Shown here one piece after another: positions 34,109 to 42,782 of a stretch of DNA of 64,000 bases. Within the stretch, counting starts at the first letter, position 1. Every line of letters starts with the position of its first letter. Where the stretch lies: positions 1-64,000 of the forward strand of contig NZ_NINX01000025.1 of the NCBI RefSeq assembly GCF_002188635.1. The letters are read 5' to 3'. Made by a program: the position numbers and the translations under genes. The DNA comes from Pigmentiphaga sp. NML030171. GTDB taxonomy: Bacteria > Pseudomonadota > Gammaproteobacteria > Burkholderiales > Burkholderiaceae_B. Under the pieces are notes generated by a model, which searched no databases, was not told the origin of the DNA, and worked only from the letters and a program-made list of their open reading frames with translations.

Positions 34109-34935
34109 GCGGCGCCAGACAGGCCACGCCCATCACGGGCTGGGATTGCCACAACCACCTGCTCGGCCCCTACGACCGCTTCCCGCTGGCGGCCGAGCGC
34201 AGCTATACGCCGCCCGAGGCGCTGGTCGCGGACCACTCGGCCATGCTGGCCAGCCAGGGGCTGTCGCATGCGGTACTGGTGCATCCCAGCGCGTACGGGG
34301 AAGACTATTCGCTGCTGTTCCACGCGCTGTCGGAGCACGACCATCTGCGCGGCGTCATCGTGGCCCGCCCCGGTACGCCGCTGGAACTCGGCTCGCTGCG
34401 CGAACGCGGCGTGCGCGCGCTGCGCTACAGCCATCGCAGCGGCGCGGCCGGGAATTTCGCCGGCAGCGCCTCGATCGACGACTTGCGGCAGATGGCGCGC
34501 GCGGTCGCCGATGCCGGCCTGCACGTCGAACTCTGGACCGACTGCCAGGCGCTGCCCGGCATCGCGCCGCTGCTGGCGAGCCTGCCCTGCCCGGTCGTGA
34601 TCGATCACATGGGCAGCTTCGACGTCGACGCGGGAACGAACGATGCCGGTTTCCAGCAACTGGTCCGGCTGCTGGGCGAAGGCAGGGCCTGGGTCAAGCT
34701 GTCGGCCTACCGCAGCTTGCTGAAGACACCGGACCTGGAACCTGGGCGCCCCTTCCATCGCGCGCTGGTCGAGGCCAATCCCGACCAGCTCGTCTGGGGC
34801 AGCGACTGGCCCCACATCCGCATCGACCCGTGGCCCGGCACGCGCCGGCTGTTCGACACCTTCCTGGCCTGGACCGGCAGCGAGCCGCTGGCGCGCCGGA
34901 TCCTGGTCGACAACCCGACCCGGCTCTACGCCTAG
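34105..34935 (+). CDS. Amidohydrolase family protein, 2-pyrone-4,6-dicarboxylate lactonase (LigI) type
   Basis: A 276-residue metal-dependent hydrolase. Motifs are WDCHNHLLGPYDRFPL at the N-terminus, RGVRALRYSHRSG, VIDHMGSFDVDAG and the C-terminal catalytic WGSDWPHIRID and ILVDNPTRLYA. LigI opens the lactone made during protocatechuate 4,5-cleavage, and many relatives hydrolyse other lactones. ATG 34105 overlaps the preceding stop and follows a GAGG; ATG 34090 in the same frame is an alternative. It is paired with the CMD-like gene as in several aromatic operons. Confidence 0.85.
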   Translation: MSGARQATPITGWDCHNHLLGPYDRFPLAAERSYTPPEALVADHSAMLASQGLSHAVLVHPSAYGEDYSLLFHALSEHDHLRGVIVARPGTPLELGSLRERGVRALRYSHRSGAAGNFAGSASIDDLRQMARAVADAGLHVELWTDCQALPGIAPLLASLPCPVVIDHMGSFDVDAGTNDAGFQQLVRLLGEGRAWVKLSAYRSLLKTPDLEPGRPFHRALVEANPDQLVWGSDWPHIRIDPWPGTRRLFDTFLAWTGSEPLARRILVDNPTRLYA

Positions 34936-34942
34936 GGCGCGC

Positions 34943-35557
34943 CTATCCTTCCAGCACGGGCTCGGTGCGGCGAAAGGACGGCCGCGCCGCGATCTCTCCG
35001 TACCAGGCGGCCAGATGGGGCGCCCGTTCGCGCCACTGCAACGCGCCGAAGCGGAAGTCCAGGTAGCCCAGCGCGCAGCCCAGGCCGACATGGCCGATGC
35101 CGAACGGCGCCGCCGCCAGCTCGCGCGCCTCGCCTTCCAGCCTTTGCAGCGACGCCTCGGTCTTGATCCGGAAGGCCTCGATGAGCGCGTCCGAGCGCTG
35201 CGCGCCGTCGCGGTCGGCCTCGTTGCGCCAGAGGATCAGCACGTCCAGCAGGCCGTCGGCGAAAGCGTGCCAGCGCAGGGTCCGCCATTTCTCACTGCCC
35301 TTGGGCGGAAACAGCCTGCCGCCGGCGAGATCGTCCAGGTATTCGCAAATGACCGCCGAATCGAACAGGGCGGTGCCATCGTCCAGCACCAGTGTCGGAA
35401 TCTTGCTGAGCGGGTTGTCCCGCATGATCTGCGGATTGGGCCGCAACATGGCCGCGACCGACCGCACCAGCTCTACCCGGTCCTCCAGGCCAAGCTCATG
35501 CAGGCAGACCATGACCTTGCGCACATAGGGCGACTTGGGCGACCAGTGCAGCTTCAT
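34943..35557 (-). CDS. Glutathione S-transferase family protein
   Basis: A 204-residue cytoplasmic GST. The thioredoxin-like N-domain reads MKLHWSPKSPYVRKVMVCLH, with Ser/Tyr candidates for thiol activation, then the cis-Pro motif KIPTLVLDDG and FDSAVICEYLDD (glutathione gamma-Glu binding). The C-terminal helical domain follows. It is closely similar to the GST at 41080. The preceding CoA-transferase stop overlaps an in-frame ATG at 35569 (TGATG), so translation may start there; I prefer 35557, which has GGGGACGG upstream and the standard family start. Confidence 0.88.
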   Translation of the reverse strand: MKLHWSPKSPYVRKVMVCLHELGLEDRVELVRSVAAMLRPNPQIMRDNPLSKIPTLVLDDGTALFDSAVICEYLDDLAGGRLFPPKGSEKWRTLRWHAFADGLLDVLILWRNEADRDGAQRSDALIEAFRIKTEASLQRLEGEARELAAAPFGIGHVGLGCALGYLDFRFGALQWRERAPHLAAWYGEIAARPSFRRTEPVLEG

Positions 35558-35568
35558 GTCCGTCCCCA

Positions 35569-36798
35569 TCAGATGGCGCCCGCGGCGCGCAGCGCCTCGA
35601 TGCCGGCGGCATCGTAGCCCAGTTCGGCCAGGATCTCGGCGCTGTGCTGGCCCAGCGTGGGCGGCGCCGCGAGCCCCGGCAGCGCGGCGTCGGCGAACCG
35701 CATGGGGCTGGCGACCTGGGGGACCCGGCCACCGCTGGGATGCTCCACGTGGCGCAACAGGCCGCGCGCGATCGTCTGCGGTTCCTCGAACACCTCGGCC
35801 ACGGTGTTGATCGGGCCGCAGGGCACGCCTGCGCCATCGAGCAGCGCGAGCAGGCTCGCGCGGTCGCGGCGGGCAAGATCCTCGCGCAGCATGGCCGACA
35901 GTCGTTCGATGTTGCGCACGCGCTGGGCGTTGGTGGCATAGCGTTCGTCCGCCGCCCATTCCGCGTGGCCCAGGGCCTCGCACAGCTTGCGGAACTGGCC
36001 GTCGTTGCCGACCACCAGGATGATGTCTCCGTCCGCGCAGCGGTAGACGTCCTGCGGCTGGATGTTGGGATGGGCATTGCCGTTGCGCCGGGGCGGCTTG
36101 CCGGACACGAGATAGTTCATGGCCTGGTTGGCCAGGGTGGCCACCTGCACGTCGAACATGCCGATGTCGATGTACTCGCCCCTGCCCGTCTCGTTGCGCC
36201 GGGCCAGCGCGGCCAGCACGGCCACCGCCGTGTACATGCCGGTCATCAGGTCGACGATGGGCACGCCCACCTTCTGCGGACCGCCGCCCGGGCGGCCGTC
36301 GCGTTCGCCGGTCACGCTCATCAGGCCGCCCATCGCCTGTATCAGGAAATCGTAGGCGGGCTGGTCGCGGCGCGGCCCGGTCTGTCCGAAACCGGTGACC
36401 GAGCAATAGATCAGCCGGGGATTCAGCGCCCGCAGCGATGCCTCGTCCAGCCCATAGCGCGCCAGCGTGCCGACCTTGTAGTTCTCCAGCAGGATGTCGG
36501 CCCGCATGGCCAGTTCACGCACGATGCGCTGGCCCTCGGGCGTGTCCAGCCCCACCGTGATCGACCGCTTGCCGCGATTGACGGCGAGATAGTAGCCGGC
36601 CTCCTCGGTATCCTCGCCCCGGCCGTCCTTCAGGAAAGGCGGCCCCCAGGCGCGGGTGTCGTCGCCGCTGCCCGGGCGCTCCACCTTGATGACGTCGGCG
36701 CCCAGGTCGGCCAGGGTCTGGCTGGCCCAGGGGGCGGCCAGGATGCGGCTCAGGTCCAGGACTTTGACGTGCGACAACGGGCCCGTCGATCGATGCAT
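35569..36798 (-). CDS. CaiB/BaiF (class III) CoA-transferase
   Basis: A 409-residue CoA-transferase. The N-terminus VKVLDLSRILAAPWASQTLA and LGADVIKVERPGSGDDTR are diagnostic; the catalytic Asp lies in VGVPIVDLMTGMY. These enzymes activate a carboxylic acid by moving CoA from a donor such as succinyl-CoA. The substrate is unknown. The start follows GCGGAGGAATGT. The GST gene overlaps its stop, forming a two-gene leftward unit convergent with the CMD/lactonase genes. Confidence 0.9.
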   Translation of the reverse strand: MHRSTGPLSHVKVLDLSRILAAPWASQTLADLGADVIKVERPGSGDDTRAWGPPFLKDGRGEDTEEAGYYLAVNRGKRSITVGLDTPEGQRIVRELAMRADILLENYKVGTLARYGLDEASLRALNPRLIYCSVTGFGQTGPRRDQPAYDFLIQAMGGLMSVTGERDGRPGGGPQKVGVPIVDLMTGMYTAVAVLAALARRNETGRGEYIDIGMFDVQVATLANQAMNYLVSGKPPRRNGNAHPNIQPQDVYRCADGDIILVVGNDGQFRKLCEALGHAEWAADERYATNAQRVRNIERLSAMLREDLARRDRASLLALLDGAGVPCGPINTVAEVFEEPQTIARGLLRHVEHPSGGRVPQVASPMRFADAALPGLAAPPTLGQHSAEILAELGYDAAGIEALRAAGAI

Positions 36799-37050
36799 AC
36801 ATTCCTCCGCGTGCGCGCCGATGGCCGGACGCGTCTCGTCCCGTCCGCGCCTGTCGCCGCTGTCCGGACTCTAGGGGCACGGCGGAGGCTTGCCTACTGC
36901 CTGCGCCGGCAAGACTGCAATGCGTCCATGCGCATAACGTGCGCTATATCCCGGGCGCGCAGGCAGAAATGCCGCGCGGGTACACCGCGCCGGCGGCGCC
37001 AACCGGAATAATGGACTGCATTCCACGGACATTCCCCGGAGACACCACCG

Positions 37051-38091
37051 ATGGACGACGCGCACGGCCGGCCCCCGGCCACCCCTGGCCGCATGAGGAT
37101 AGGCGTCGCGGGCGCGGGCGCGATAGGCGGCTTCCTGGCCGCGCGCCTGGCCCTGGCGGGCAACGATGTCGGCGTGCTGGCGCGCGGCGCCACGCTGCGT
37201 GCGCTGGACGAACACGGCATACGGCTGGAGAGCGGCGGCACGCGGTCGGTCGCGCGCGTGCGTGCCAGCGACGACCCGCAGCGGCTGGGTCCGCAGGACC
37301 TGCTGATCCTGGCGGTCAAGTCGCCGTCGCTGCCCGGGCTGGCCGACCGCCTGGGCCCCATGATCGGACCGGACACCCTGGTACTGCCCGCGTTGAACGG
37401 CGTCCCGTGGTGGTTCTTCCAGTCGGGTGGCGGTCCCCTGGCCGGCCACCGACTGCGCGCCGTGGACCCGGACGGCCGGCTCGAACGCGCGATCCCCGCC
37501 GACCGCATCCTGGGTTTCGTGGTGTTTCCCTCCAGCTCCTGCCCCGAACCCGGCGTGGTCGTGCACGCCTCGGGATCGCGGCTGGTGGTGGGCGAACCGG
37601 GCGGCGGCCCCAGCCTGCGCGCGCAACGCGCGGCCGACTGCCTGGCTGGTGCCGGTTTCGACGCCTCGGCCAGCCCCGACATCCGCCGCGTCGTCTGGGA
37701 AAAACTGCTGGGCAACGCCTGCTTCAATCCGGTCAGCCTGCTGACGGGCTCGCACACCGATCTCCTGATCGACGACGAACGGGTCAACCGCCTGTTCCAG
37801 GCCATGATGCGCGAACTCCTGGCCATGGGCGACGCGCTGGGCCTGCCGCTGGCCATCGAGCCCCCGGCGCGGCTGGCGGTCACGCGCAAGCTGGGCCACA
37901 TCAAGACCTCGATGCTGCAGGACGTGGAAGCGGGCCGCGCGGTGGAACTGGACAGCATCCTGGGCGCGGCCGTCGAGATTGCCCAGGAACTGGGCGTGCC
38001 CGCGCCGCTGCTCGACACCGTCTACGCGCTGGCGCGGGTGCGCGCCGAACGGCTGGGCCTGTACGCCCCGCCGTTAACGCCCACGCCATAG
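37051..38091 (+). CDS. Ketopantoate reductase family protein (ApbA/PanE-like)
   Basis: A 346-residue NADP-dependent reductase. The Rossmann loop is RIGVAGAGAIGGFLAARLAL; the catalytic Lys is in VVWEKLLGNACFNPVS, and TSMLQDVEAGRAVELD is the conserved substrate-side segment. Beyond ketopantoate, many such proteins reduce other 2-keto acids. With no pantothenate genes nearby and a Bug gene 101 bp downstream, a catabolic 2-keto-acid role is favoured. About 13 residues precede the Rossmann loop, so an internal ATG at codon 15 is possible, but CCGGAGA supports 37051. Confidence 0.85.
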   Translation: MDDAHGRPPATPGRMRIGVAGAGAIGGFLAARLALAGNDVGVLARGATLRALDEHGIRLESGGTRSVARVRASDDPQRLGPQDLLILAVKSPSLPGLADRLGPMIGPDTLVLPALNGVPWWFFQSGGGPLAGHRLRAVDPDGRLERAIPADRILGFVVFPSSSCPEPGVVVHASGSRLVVGEPGGGPSLRAQRAADCLAGAGFDASASPDIRRVVWEKLLGNACFNPVSLLTGSHTDLLIDDERVNRLFQAMMRELLAMGDALGLPLAIEPPARLAVTRKLGHIKTSMLQDVEAGRAVELDSILGAAVEIAQELGVPAPLLDTVYALARVRAERLGLYAPPLTPTP

Positions 38092-38192
38092 CAGCTTTGC
38101 GCGGCGGCGCCTATCCGGCGGCGAAGCCGGCCCGATACCATGCCCGGACATCGACAAGACAGGCGGCCACGTCCGCCACGGAGGAGACTGCC

Positions 38193-39173
38193 ATGCACGC
38201 CAGACGCCTTGCGGCATGCCTGATCGCGAGCTGCACCCTGGGGATCTTCACGGCACCGGCCATGGCGCAAGGCGCCTCGTGGCCCACGCGGCCGATCCGC
38301 TTCATCGTGCCCTTCCCGCCCGGCGGCCCCACCGACAACTATGTACGCACCATCGCCGGCCCCCTGGGCGAAGCGCTCAAGCAGACCATCGTGGTCGAGA
38401 ACCGCGCGGGCGCCGGCGGCTCGATCGGCACCGCGGCCGTGGCCAAGGCGGCGCCGGACGGCTACACCATGGGCCTGGGCGCCGGCGGCGCGCTGATGGT
38501 GATGCCCCATCTGATGAAGGTGCCCTACTCGGTCACGCAGGACCTGGCCTACGTCTCGAGCCTGGCGCAGGTGCCTGCCGTCATCGCGGTCAACGCCAAG
38601 TCCGGCATCACCAACATGGCGCAGTTCCTGGAGCGTGCCCGCAGCCATCCCGGCAAGATGAACTACGGCAGCGCGGGCACCGGCACCATGGTCCACCTGG
38701 CCGGCGAACGCTTCAAGCGCGCGGCGGGCATCGACATCGTCCACGTCCCCTACGCGGGCGCTGCCCCCGCCATCACCGATCTGCTGGGCGGGCAGGTCGA
38801 GTCCATGGTCTCGGACCTGACGCCCATCCTGCCCCACGTACAGGCGGGCACGGTGCGCGTGCTGGCGGTGACCACCGAGAAGCGGACCCCGCTGCTGCCC
38901 GACGCGCCGACCCTGGTCGAGCTGGGCTATCCCAAGGTGGTGCAGGCGACCGAGTACGGCGTCATCATGCCGGCCGGCACGCCGCCCGCCATCGTCAACC
39001 GCGTCCAGCGCGAACTGGCCACCATCATGGCCACCCCCGAGGTGCGCAAGGCCTACGAGCAGATGGGCTCGCTTGCCGTGTCCAGCTCGCCCGAGCAATA
39101 TCGCAAGAATGTCCTGGGCAGCTATGAGTTCTGGGGCCAGTTCATCAAGGAAACCGGCATTTCGCTGAATTGA
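38193..39173 (+). CDS. Bug-type solute-binding receptor
   Basis: A 326-residue periplasmic receptor. The signal peptide ends AMA-QG (about residue 25), then PTRPIRFIVPFPPGGPTDNY. Other marks are VVENRAGAGGSIGTAAVA, YGSAGTGTMVHLAGERFK and [20 protein letters not shown]. The start follows GGAGGAGACTGCC. The aberrant aconitase-like large subunit gene starts 23 bp after its stop, so the bound ligand may be the hydro-lyase substrate, such as a branched dicarboxylate or tricarboxylate. Confidence 0.92.
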   Translation: MHARRLAACLIASCTLGIFTAPAMAQGASWPTRPIRFIVPFPPGGPTDNYVRTIAGPLGEALKQTIVVENRAGAGGSIGTAAVAKAAPDGYTMGLGAGGALMVMPHLMKVPYSVTQDLAYVSSLAQVPAVIAVNAKSGITNMAQFLERARSHPGKMNYGSAGTGTMVHLAGERFKRAAGIDIVHVPYAGAAPAITDLLGGQVESMVSDLTPILPHVQAGTVRVLAVTTEKRTPLLPDAPTLVELGYPKVVQATEYGVIMPAGTPPAIVNRVQRELATIMATPEVRKAYEQMGSLAVSSSPEQYRKNVLGSYEFWGQFIKETGISLN

Positions 39174-39196
39174 TCCAAACCACAGGAAACCTTGTC

Positions 39197-40483
39197 ATGC
39201 CGACCTCAAGCGGTCAGACCATCGCCCAGAAGATCCTGGCCCGCGCCGCGGGCCGCGAGACCGTGGCGCCGGGCGAGTACGTCAACTGCGTGCCGGACCA
39301 CGTGGTCACCCAGGAGATGGTCTGGCCCATGCACAAGCGCAACCTGGAGAAGATAGGCGCGACCGCGTTCGCCCGGCCCGAGAAGGCCATCATCGTCATC
39401 GACCATACGCCGGCGGCCGCCACCGGCTCGCCGCACGCCGCCACGCACCACATGCTCAGGCAGCTGACGCGCGACTTCGGCGTCGACAATTTCTACGGCC
39501 CCAATACCGGGCTGCGCCACCTGGTGCTGGTCGAACGCGGCTTTGCCCGGCCCGGGTCGCTGGTGTTCTCGGACGAAGGCAACATCGCCTCGATCGGCGC
39601 GGTGGGCGCGCTGAACATCCCCATGTCCACCGACGTGCTGGCGCCGCTGCTGAACGACCGGCACTGGGTCTGCGTACCGCGCACGGTGCGTATCGAGCTG
39701 GTGGGCAGCCTGCCGTTCGGCGTGACCGGGCGCGACCTGGTCCAGGCCATCATCCGCGACCACGAGGAACAGGGCACCTTCCTGCAATGCTGCGTCGAGT
39801 ATGGCGGACCGGCGCTGGCGGGCCTCAGCCTGGACGACAGGCAGGCCATCCTCGCCTCGACCTTTCACACGGGATCGGACACCGCCATCATGGACGTCGA
39901 TGCGCGCGCGCTCGACTACGTGGACGAACGCGCGGACGGCCGGCCCTACCTGGTGATGCGCAGCGACCCGGACGCGGACTACGCGGCGGTGCTGACCTAC
40001 GACCTGTCGCGGCTGACGCCCATGGTGACCGTGCCGCCCACGCAGAGCGGCGCGGTCGACGTCGCGCAGGTGGCGGGCCGGCGCATCGACCAGGCCGCGG
40101 TCGGGTCCTGCGCCAACAACCGGCTGGAAGACATGCGGGCGGCGGCCGCCGTGCTGCGCGGCCGCCGGGTCGCGCGGCACGTCACGATGTACATCTCGCC
40201 CGGCAGCCAGAACGTCTATGCCGCGGCCGCGCGCGAAGGTTTGCTGGAGGTGTTCGCCGAGGCCGGCGCCACCGTGCTGTCGCCCGGCTGCAATACCTGT
40301 TGGGGCTACCTGGGCGTGCTCAGCGGCGAAGACGTCTCCATCACCACCCACCAGTTCAACTACCAGGGCCGCAACGGCAGCACCCAGGCCGCGGTCCACC
40401 TCGCCTCGCCCTACACGGTGGCGGCCTCGGCCGTGGCGGGAGAGATCACGGATCCGCGCCCGCTGCTGGCGGGCAGGCTTTGA
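39197..40483 (+). CDS. 3-isopropylmalate dehydratase-like large subunit (aconitase family)
   Basis: A 428-residue LeuC-type subunit of the aconitase superfamily, which interconverts hydroxy acids by dehydration and hydration with a [4Fe-4S] cluster. Cluster ligands are visible as VGSCANNRLEDM (canonical GSCTNGR) and SPGCNTCWGYLG, and the active-site segment EYVNCVPDHVVTQEM is close to consensus. The catalytic His motif usually written DHxxP appears as IDHTPAAATG. It is paired with the small subunit gene 13 bp downstream. The changes at GSCANNR and in the small subunit suggest a substrate other than isopropylmalate. Confidence 0.85.
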   Translation: MPTSSGQTIAQKILARAAGRETVAPGEYVNCVPDHVVTQEMVWPMHKRNLEKIGATAFARPEKAIIVIDHTPAAATGSPHAATHHMLRQLTRDFGVDNFYGPNTGLRHLVLVERGFARPGSLVFSDEGNIASIGAVGALNIPMSTDVLAPLLNDRHWVCVPRTVRIELVGSLPFGVTGRDLVQAIIRDHEEQGTFLQCCVEYGGPALAGLSLDDRQAILASTFHTGSDTAIMDVDARALDYVDERADGRPYLVMRSDPDADYAAVLTYDLSRLTPMVTVPPTQSGAVDVAQVAGRRIDQAAVGSCANNRLEDMRAAAAVLRGRRVARHVTMYISPGSQNVYAAAAREGLLEVFAEAGATVLSPGCNTCWGYLGVLSGEDVSITTHQFNYQGRNGSTQAAVHLASPYTVAASAVAGEITDPRPLLAGRL

Positions 40484-40496
40484 GGAGCGGCGCGAC

Positions 40497-41033
40497 ATGA
40501 ACGAGACATCCTCCGTGCGCACCCTGCGGGGCCGGGTCTGGAAATTCGGCGACCAGGTCTGCGGCGACGACGGCATCATCGAATTCGCCGCGGTGCGGGA
40601 CGGCTTCGGCAAGCCGTTCGACCTGGACGCGCTCCGGCAGATGTGCTTTCGCCAGTTACGGCCGGAGTTCCCGTCGCAAGTCCGGCCGGGCGACATCGTC
40701 GTCGGCGGCAAGAACTTCGCGCATCACAACCACGTGGAAGTCAGCGTTGCCATCAAGGCCTCGGGGATCGCGGCGGTCCTGGTGGAGTCCTGCGAATCGG
40801 GCTTCATCCGGCGCGCGCTCAGCCAGGGGCTGCCGATACTGCTCGTTCCAGGCATCACGCGGGCCGTGGCCGATGGCGACGTGATCGGCGTCACGCCGGC
40901 CACCGGGGCGATCGAACTGGCCGACGGCCGCATCATCCCGTCACCACCGTTCTCGCCGCAGATGGTGCGGATCTGGGAAAGCGGCGGACTGGTCAACGCA
41001 CTGGCGAGCGAGTTCGCGGCGGCGCGCATCTAG
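40497..41033 (+). CDS. LeuD-like small (swivel) subunit with altered substrate loop
   Basis: A 178-residue aconitase swivel-domain subunit following its partner by 13 bp, with TGAGGAG as ribosome binding site. The first half keeps GRVWKFGDQVCGDDGI and the strand VRPGDIVVGGKNFA. Where LeuD and aconitase have the GSSRE substrate-carboxylate loop, this protein reads AHHNHVEVSVAI, so the Ser-Ser-Arg triad is absent. The rest of the fold is normal (AAVLVESCESGFIRRALSQG). This substitution argues for an unusual ligand or mechanism. Confidence 0.82.
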   Translation: MNETSSVRTLRGRVWKFGDQVCGDDGIIEFAAVRDGFGKPFDLDALRQMCFRQLRPEFPSQVRPGDIVVGGKNFAHHNHVEVSVAIKASGIAAVLVESCESGFIRRALSQGLPILLVPGITRAVADGDVIGVTPATGAIELADGRIIPSPPFSPQMVRIWESGGLVNALASEFAAARI

Positions 41034-41080
41034 GGCCTGTTCCCGCTAAAAGCAGGCCCGCACAGGCCGGGAATGGGCCC
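41033..41080. terminator. Hairpin bridging two convergent stop codons
   Basis: GGGCCTGTTCCCG (41033-41045) pairs at 11 of 13 positions with CGGGAATGGGCCC (41068-41080), with a 22-nt loop. It runs from the last base of the LeuD-like stop to the first base of the GST stop, so it can serve both convergent genes. There is no clear T-run on either side, so factor-independent termination is uncertain. Confidence 0.45.
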
Positions 41081-41712
41081 TAGGCTGGATTCTTCAGGCG
41101 CGGGTCGAACTGCACGGTCCGGCGCAGCGACTCCCGCTCGGCCATGCGGTCGGCCCAGGCCGACAGGCGCGGCCGCGTGGCGCGCCACCGCAGGTCGGCG
41201 AAGCGGAAATCCGCATGGCCGACCCCCACCGCCACGCCCAGGTGGCCGATGTCGAATTCGCGGCGATCCAGCTCGTCCACCGTGGCTTCGAGCGCATCCA
41301 GCGTGGCCAGGGTCTTGGCGTGGTACGAGGACAGATGCGCCGGCGACTGGAGCGCCGGGTCGCGGCCGCGTTCGTTGTTCCACAGGATCAGGATGTCGGT
41401 CAGTCCGTTGCCCAGCGCGTGCCAGCGCAACGCCTCCAGCCGCTGGTCGAACCCCTGGGGAAACAACCGTCCCTTGCGGCTGTGATGGTCCAGGTATTCG
41501 CAGATGACCAGCGAGTCGTACAGGGCCACGCCCTCGTCGGTCACCAGGGTGGGGATCTTGCCCAACGGGTTGTCCCGCTCCACGTCGGCGTTCACGGTGG
41601 ACAGCGAAACGATGGACAGGCGGGTTTCGATGGACGCGTCCAGTCCGGTCTCGATGGCCGCCGCCATGACCTTGCGCACGTAGGGGGAACGGGTGGACCA
41701 ATGCAGCTTCAT
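41080..41712 (-). CDS. Glutathione S-transferase family protein
   Basis: A 210-residue cytoplasmic GST. It starts MKLHWSTRSPYVRKVMAAAI, with the glutathione-binding KIPTLVTDEG and YDSLVICEYLDHH. It is a clear paralogue of the GST at 34943: same start, same HVGLG/HLGVAVGVGHAD helix region. Members next to aromatic catabolic genes often isomerise or dehalogenate intermediates with glutathione. ATG 41712 is the family start; an alternative upstream start at 41766 adds an implausible 18 residues. Confidence 0.88.
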   Translation of the reverse strand: MKLHWSTRSPYVRKVMAAAIETGLDASIETRLSIVSLSTVNADVERDNPLGKIPTLVTDEGVALYDSLVICEYLDHHSRKGRLFPQGFDQRLEALRWHALGNGLTDILILWNNERGRDPALQSPAHLSSYHAKTLATLDALEATVDELDRREFDIGHLGVAVGVGHADFRFADLRWRATRPRLSAWADRMAERESLRRTVQFDPRLKNPA

Positions 41713-41884
41713 GCGCGCTTTCCGTCGAAACAGTTCGTATGGCGGCCAGTATATCCACCCGGGCATCCGGCCACCCCGCGCAAAGCAGGTGTGACGGCCG
41801 GGTGATAGCAGCGGACGGGCGGCGTCGCTATAGTCCGTGGATGCCTAGGAACGCGCGCGCCCGGGCGCGCCACAGGGGAGACAG

Positions 41885-42754
41885 ATGGCCATCAGCTACG
41901 ACCTCGTGCGATCGGTCAGCGCCCAGCTCTACGAACGCGCGCTGAAGAAAATACCCGAGGACACCAAGGAAGCGCTGCGCGCGGCCGAGCGCGGCGAGCA
42001 CAACGAGGTGGCGCGCGGCACGCTGCGCATCATGCTGCAAAGCGCCGATGCCGCCGAGGCCCGCCAGCATTTCGTCTGTTCCGACTCCGGCGTGCCGGTG
42101 TACTTCGTCGGCATCGGCACCGGCGCCCGGCTGGAAGGCGATATCAAGCGGGCCTTCGCCGACGGCTTCGACGACCTGGTCGCCACCATCCAGCCGCCGC
42201 TGCTGGCCCACGTGACCAATCCGCTTACCAACGAGCGTGGCTACAAGGGCAAGGACATGCCCATCGTGACCTTCGACCTGATCGACGGCGCCGACTACGT
42301 GGACATCACCTGTTCGCCGAAGGCGCTGGGCTCCGGCCGCTGGGCCGCGCTGGAGATCTTCACCTTCCCCAGCCTGGAGACCATAGAGCGCTACGTGATG
42401 GAGGTCATCCTGAAGGCGGGGTCGCAACATTGCCCGCCGGTGGTGATCGGCGTGGGCATAGGCGGCACCTTCGACTATGCCGCCAAGCTGGCCAAGCAGG
42501 CGACGCTGCGGCCCATCGGCACGGTCAATCCCGAGCCCGTGCTGGCCGCGATGGAGGACCGCCTGAAGGAAGCCGCCAACGCGACCGGCTTCGGTCCCAT
42601 GGGCACGGGCGGCGACAGCACGGCGATGGCCGTGCACGTGGACTATGCCTCGGGCCACGGCTTCACGCCGGTGGCGGTGTGCTTCAACTGCTGGATCAAC
42701 CGCCGCACCCGCGCCCGCATCCATGATTCGGGCCGCGTGGAGATCATCGAATGA
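41885..42754 (+). CDS. Class I fumarase/tartrate dehydratase-type hydratase, alpha subunit
   Basis: A 289-residue Fe-S hydratase alpha subunit. Cluster ligands sit in FVCSDSGVPVYFVG, DITCSPKALGSGR and VCFNCWINRR, the three-Cys pattern of FumA/TtdA. These enzymes hydrate fumarate, mesaconate or dehydrate tartrate; two-subunit forms often prefer C5 analogues or tartrate. The start follows GGGGAGAC. The beta subunit gene begins 28 bp later. Location beside the C5-acid operon supports mesaconase or related activity, as inference. Confidence 0.87.
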   Translation: MAISYDLVRSVSAQLYERALKKIPEDTKEALRAAERGEHNEVARGTLRIMLQSADAAEARQHFVCSDSGVPVYFVGIGTGARLEGDIKRAFADGFDDLVATIQPPLLAHVTNPLTNERGYKGKDMPIVTFDLIDGADYVDITCSPKALGSGRWAALEIFTFPSLETIERYVMEVILKAGSQHCPPVVIGVGIGGTFDYAAKLAKQATLRPIGTVNPEPVLAAMEDRLKEAANATGFGPMGTGGDSTAMAVHVDYASGHGFTPVAVCFNCWINRRTRARIHDSGRVEIIE

Positions 42755-42782
42755 CCGGCCGCCATGACGAGGACGCGACATC

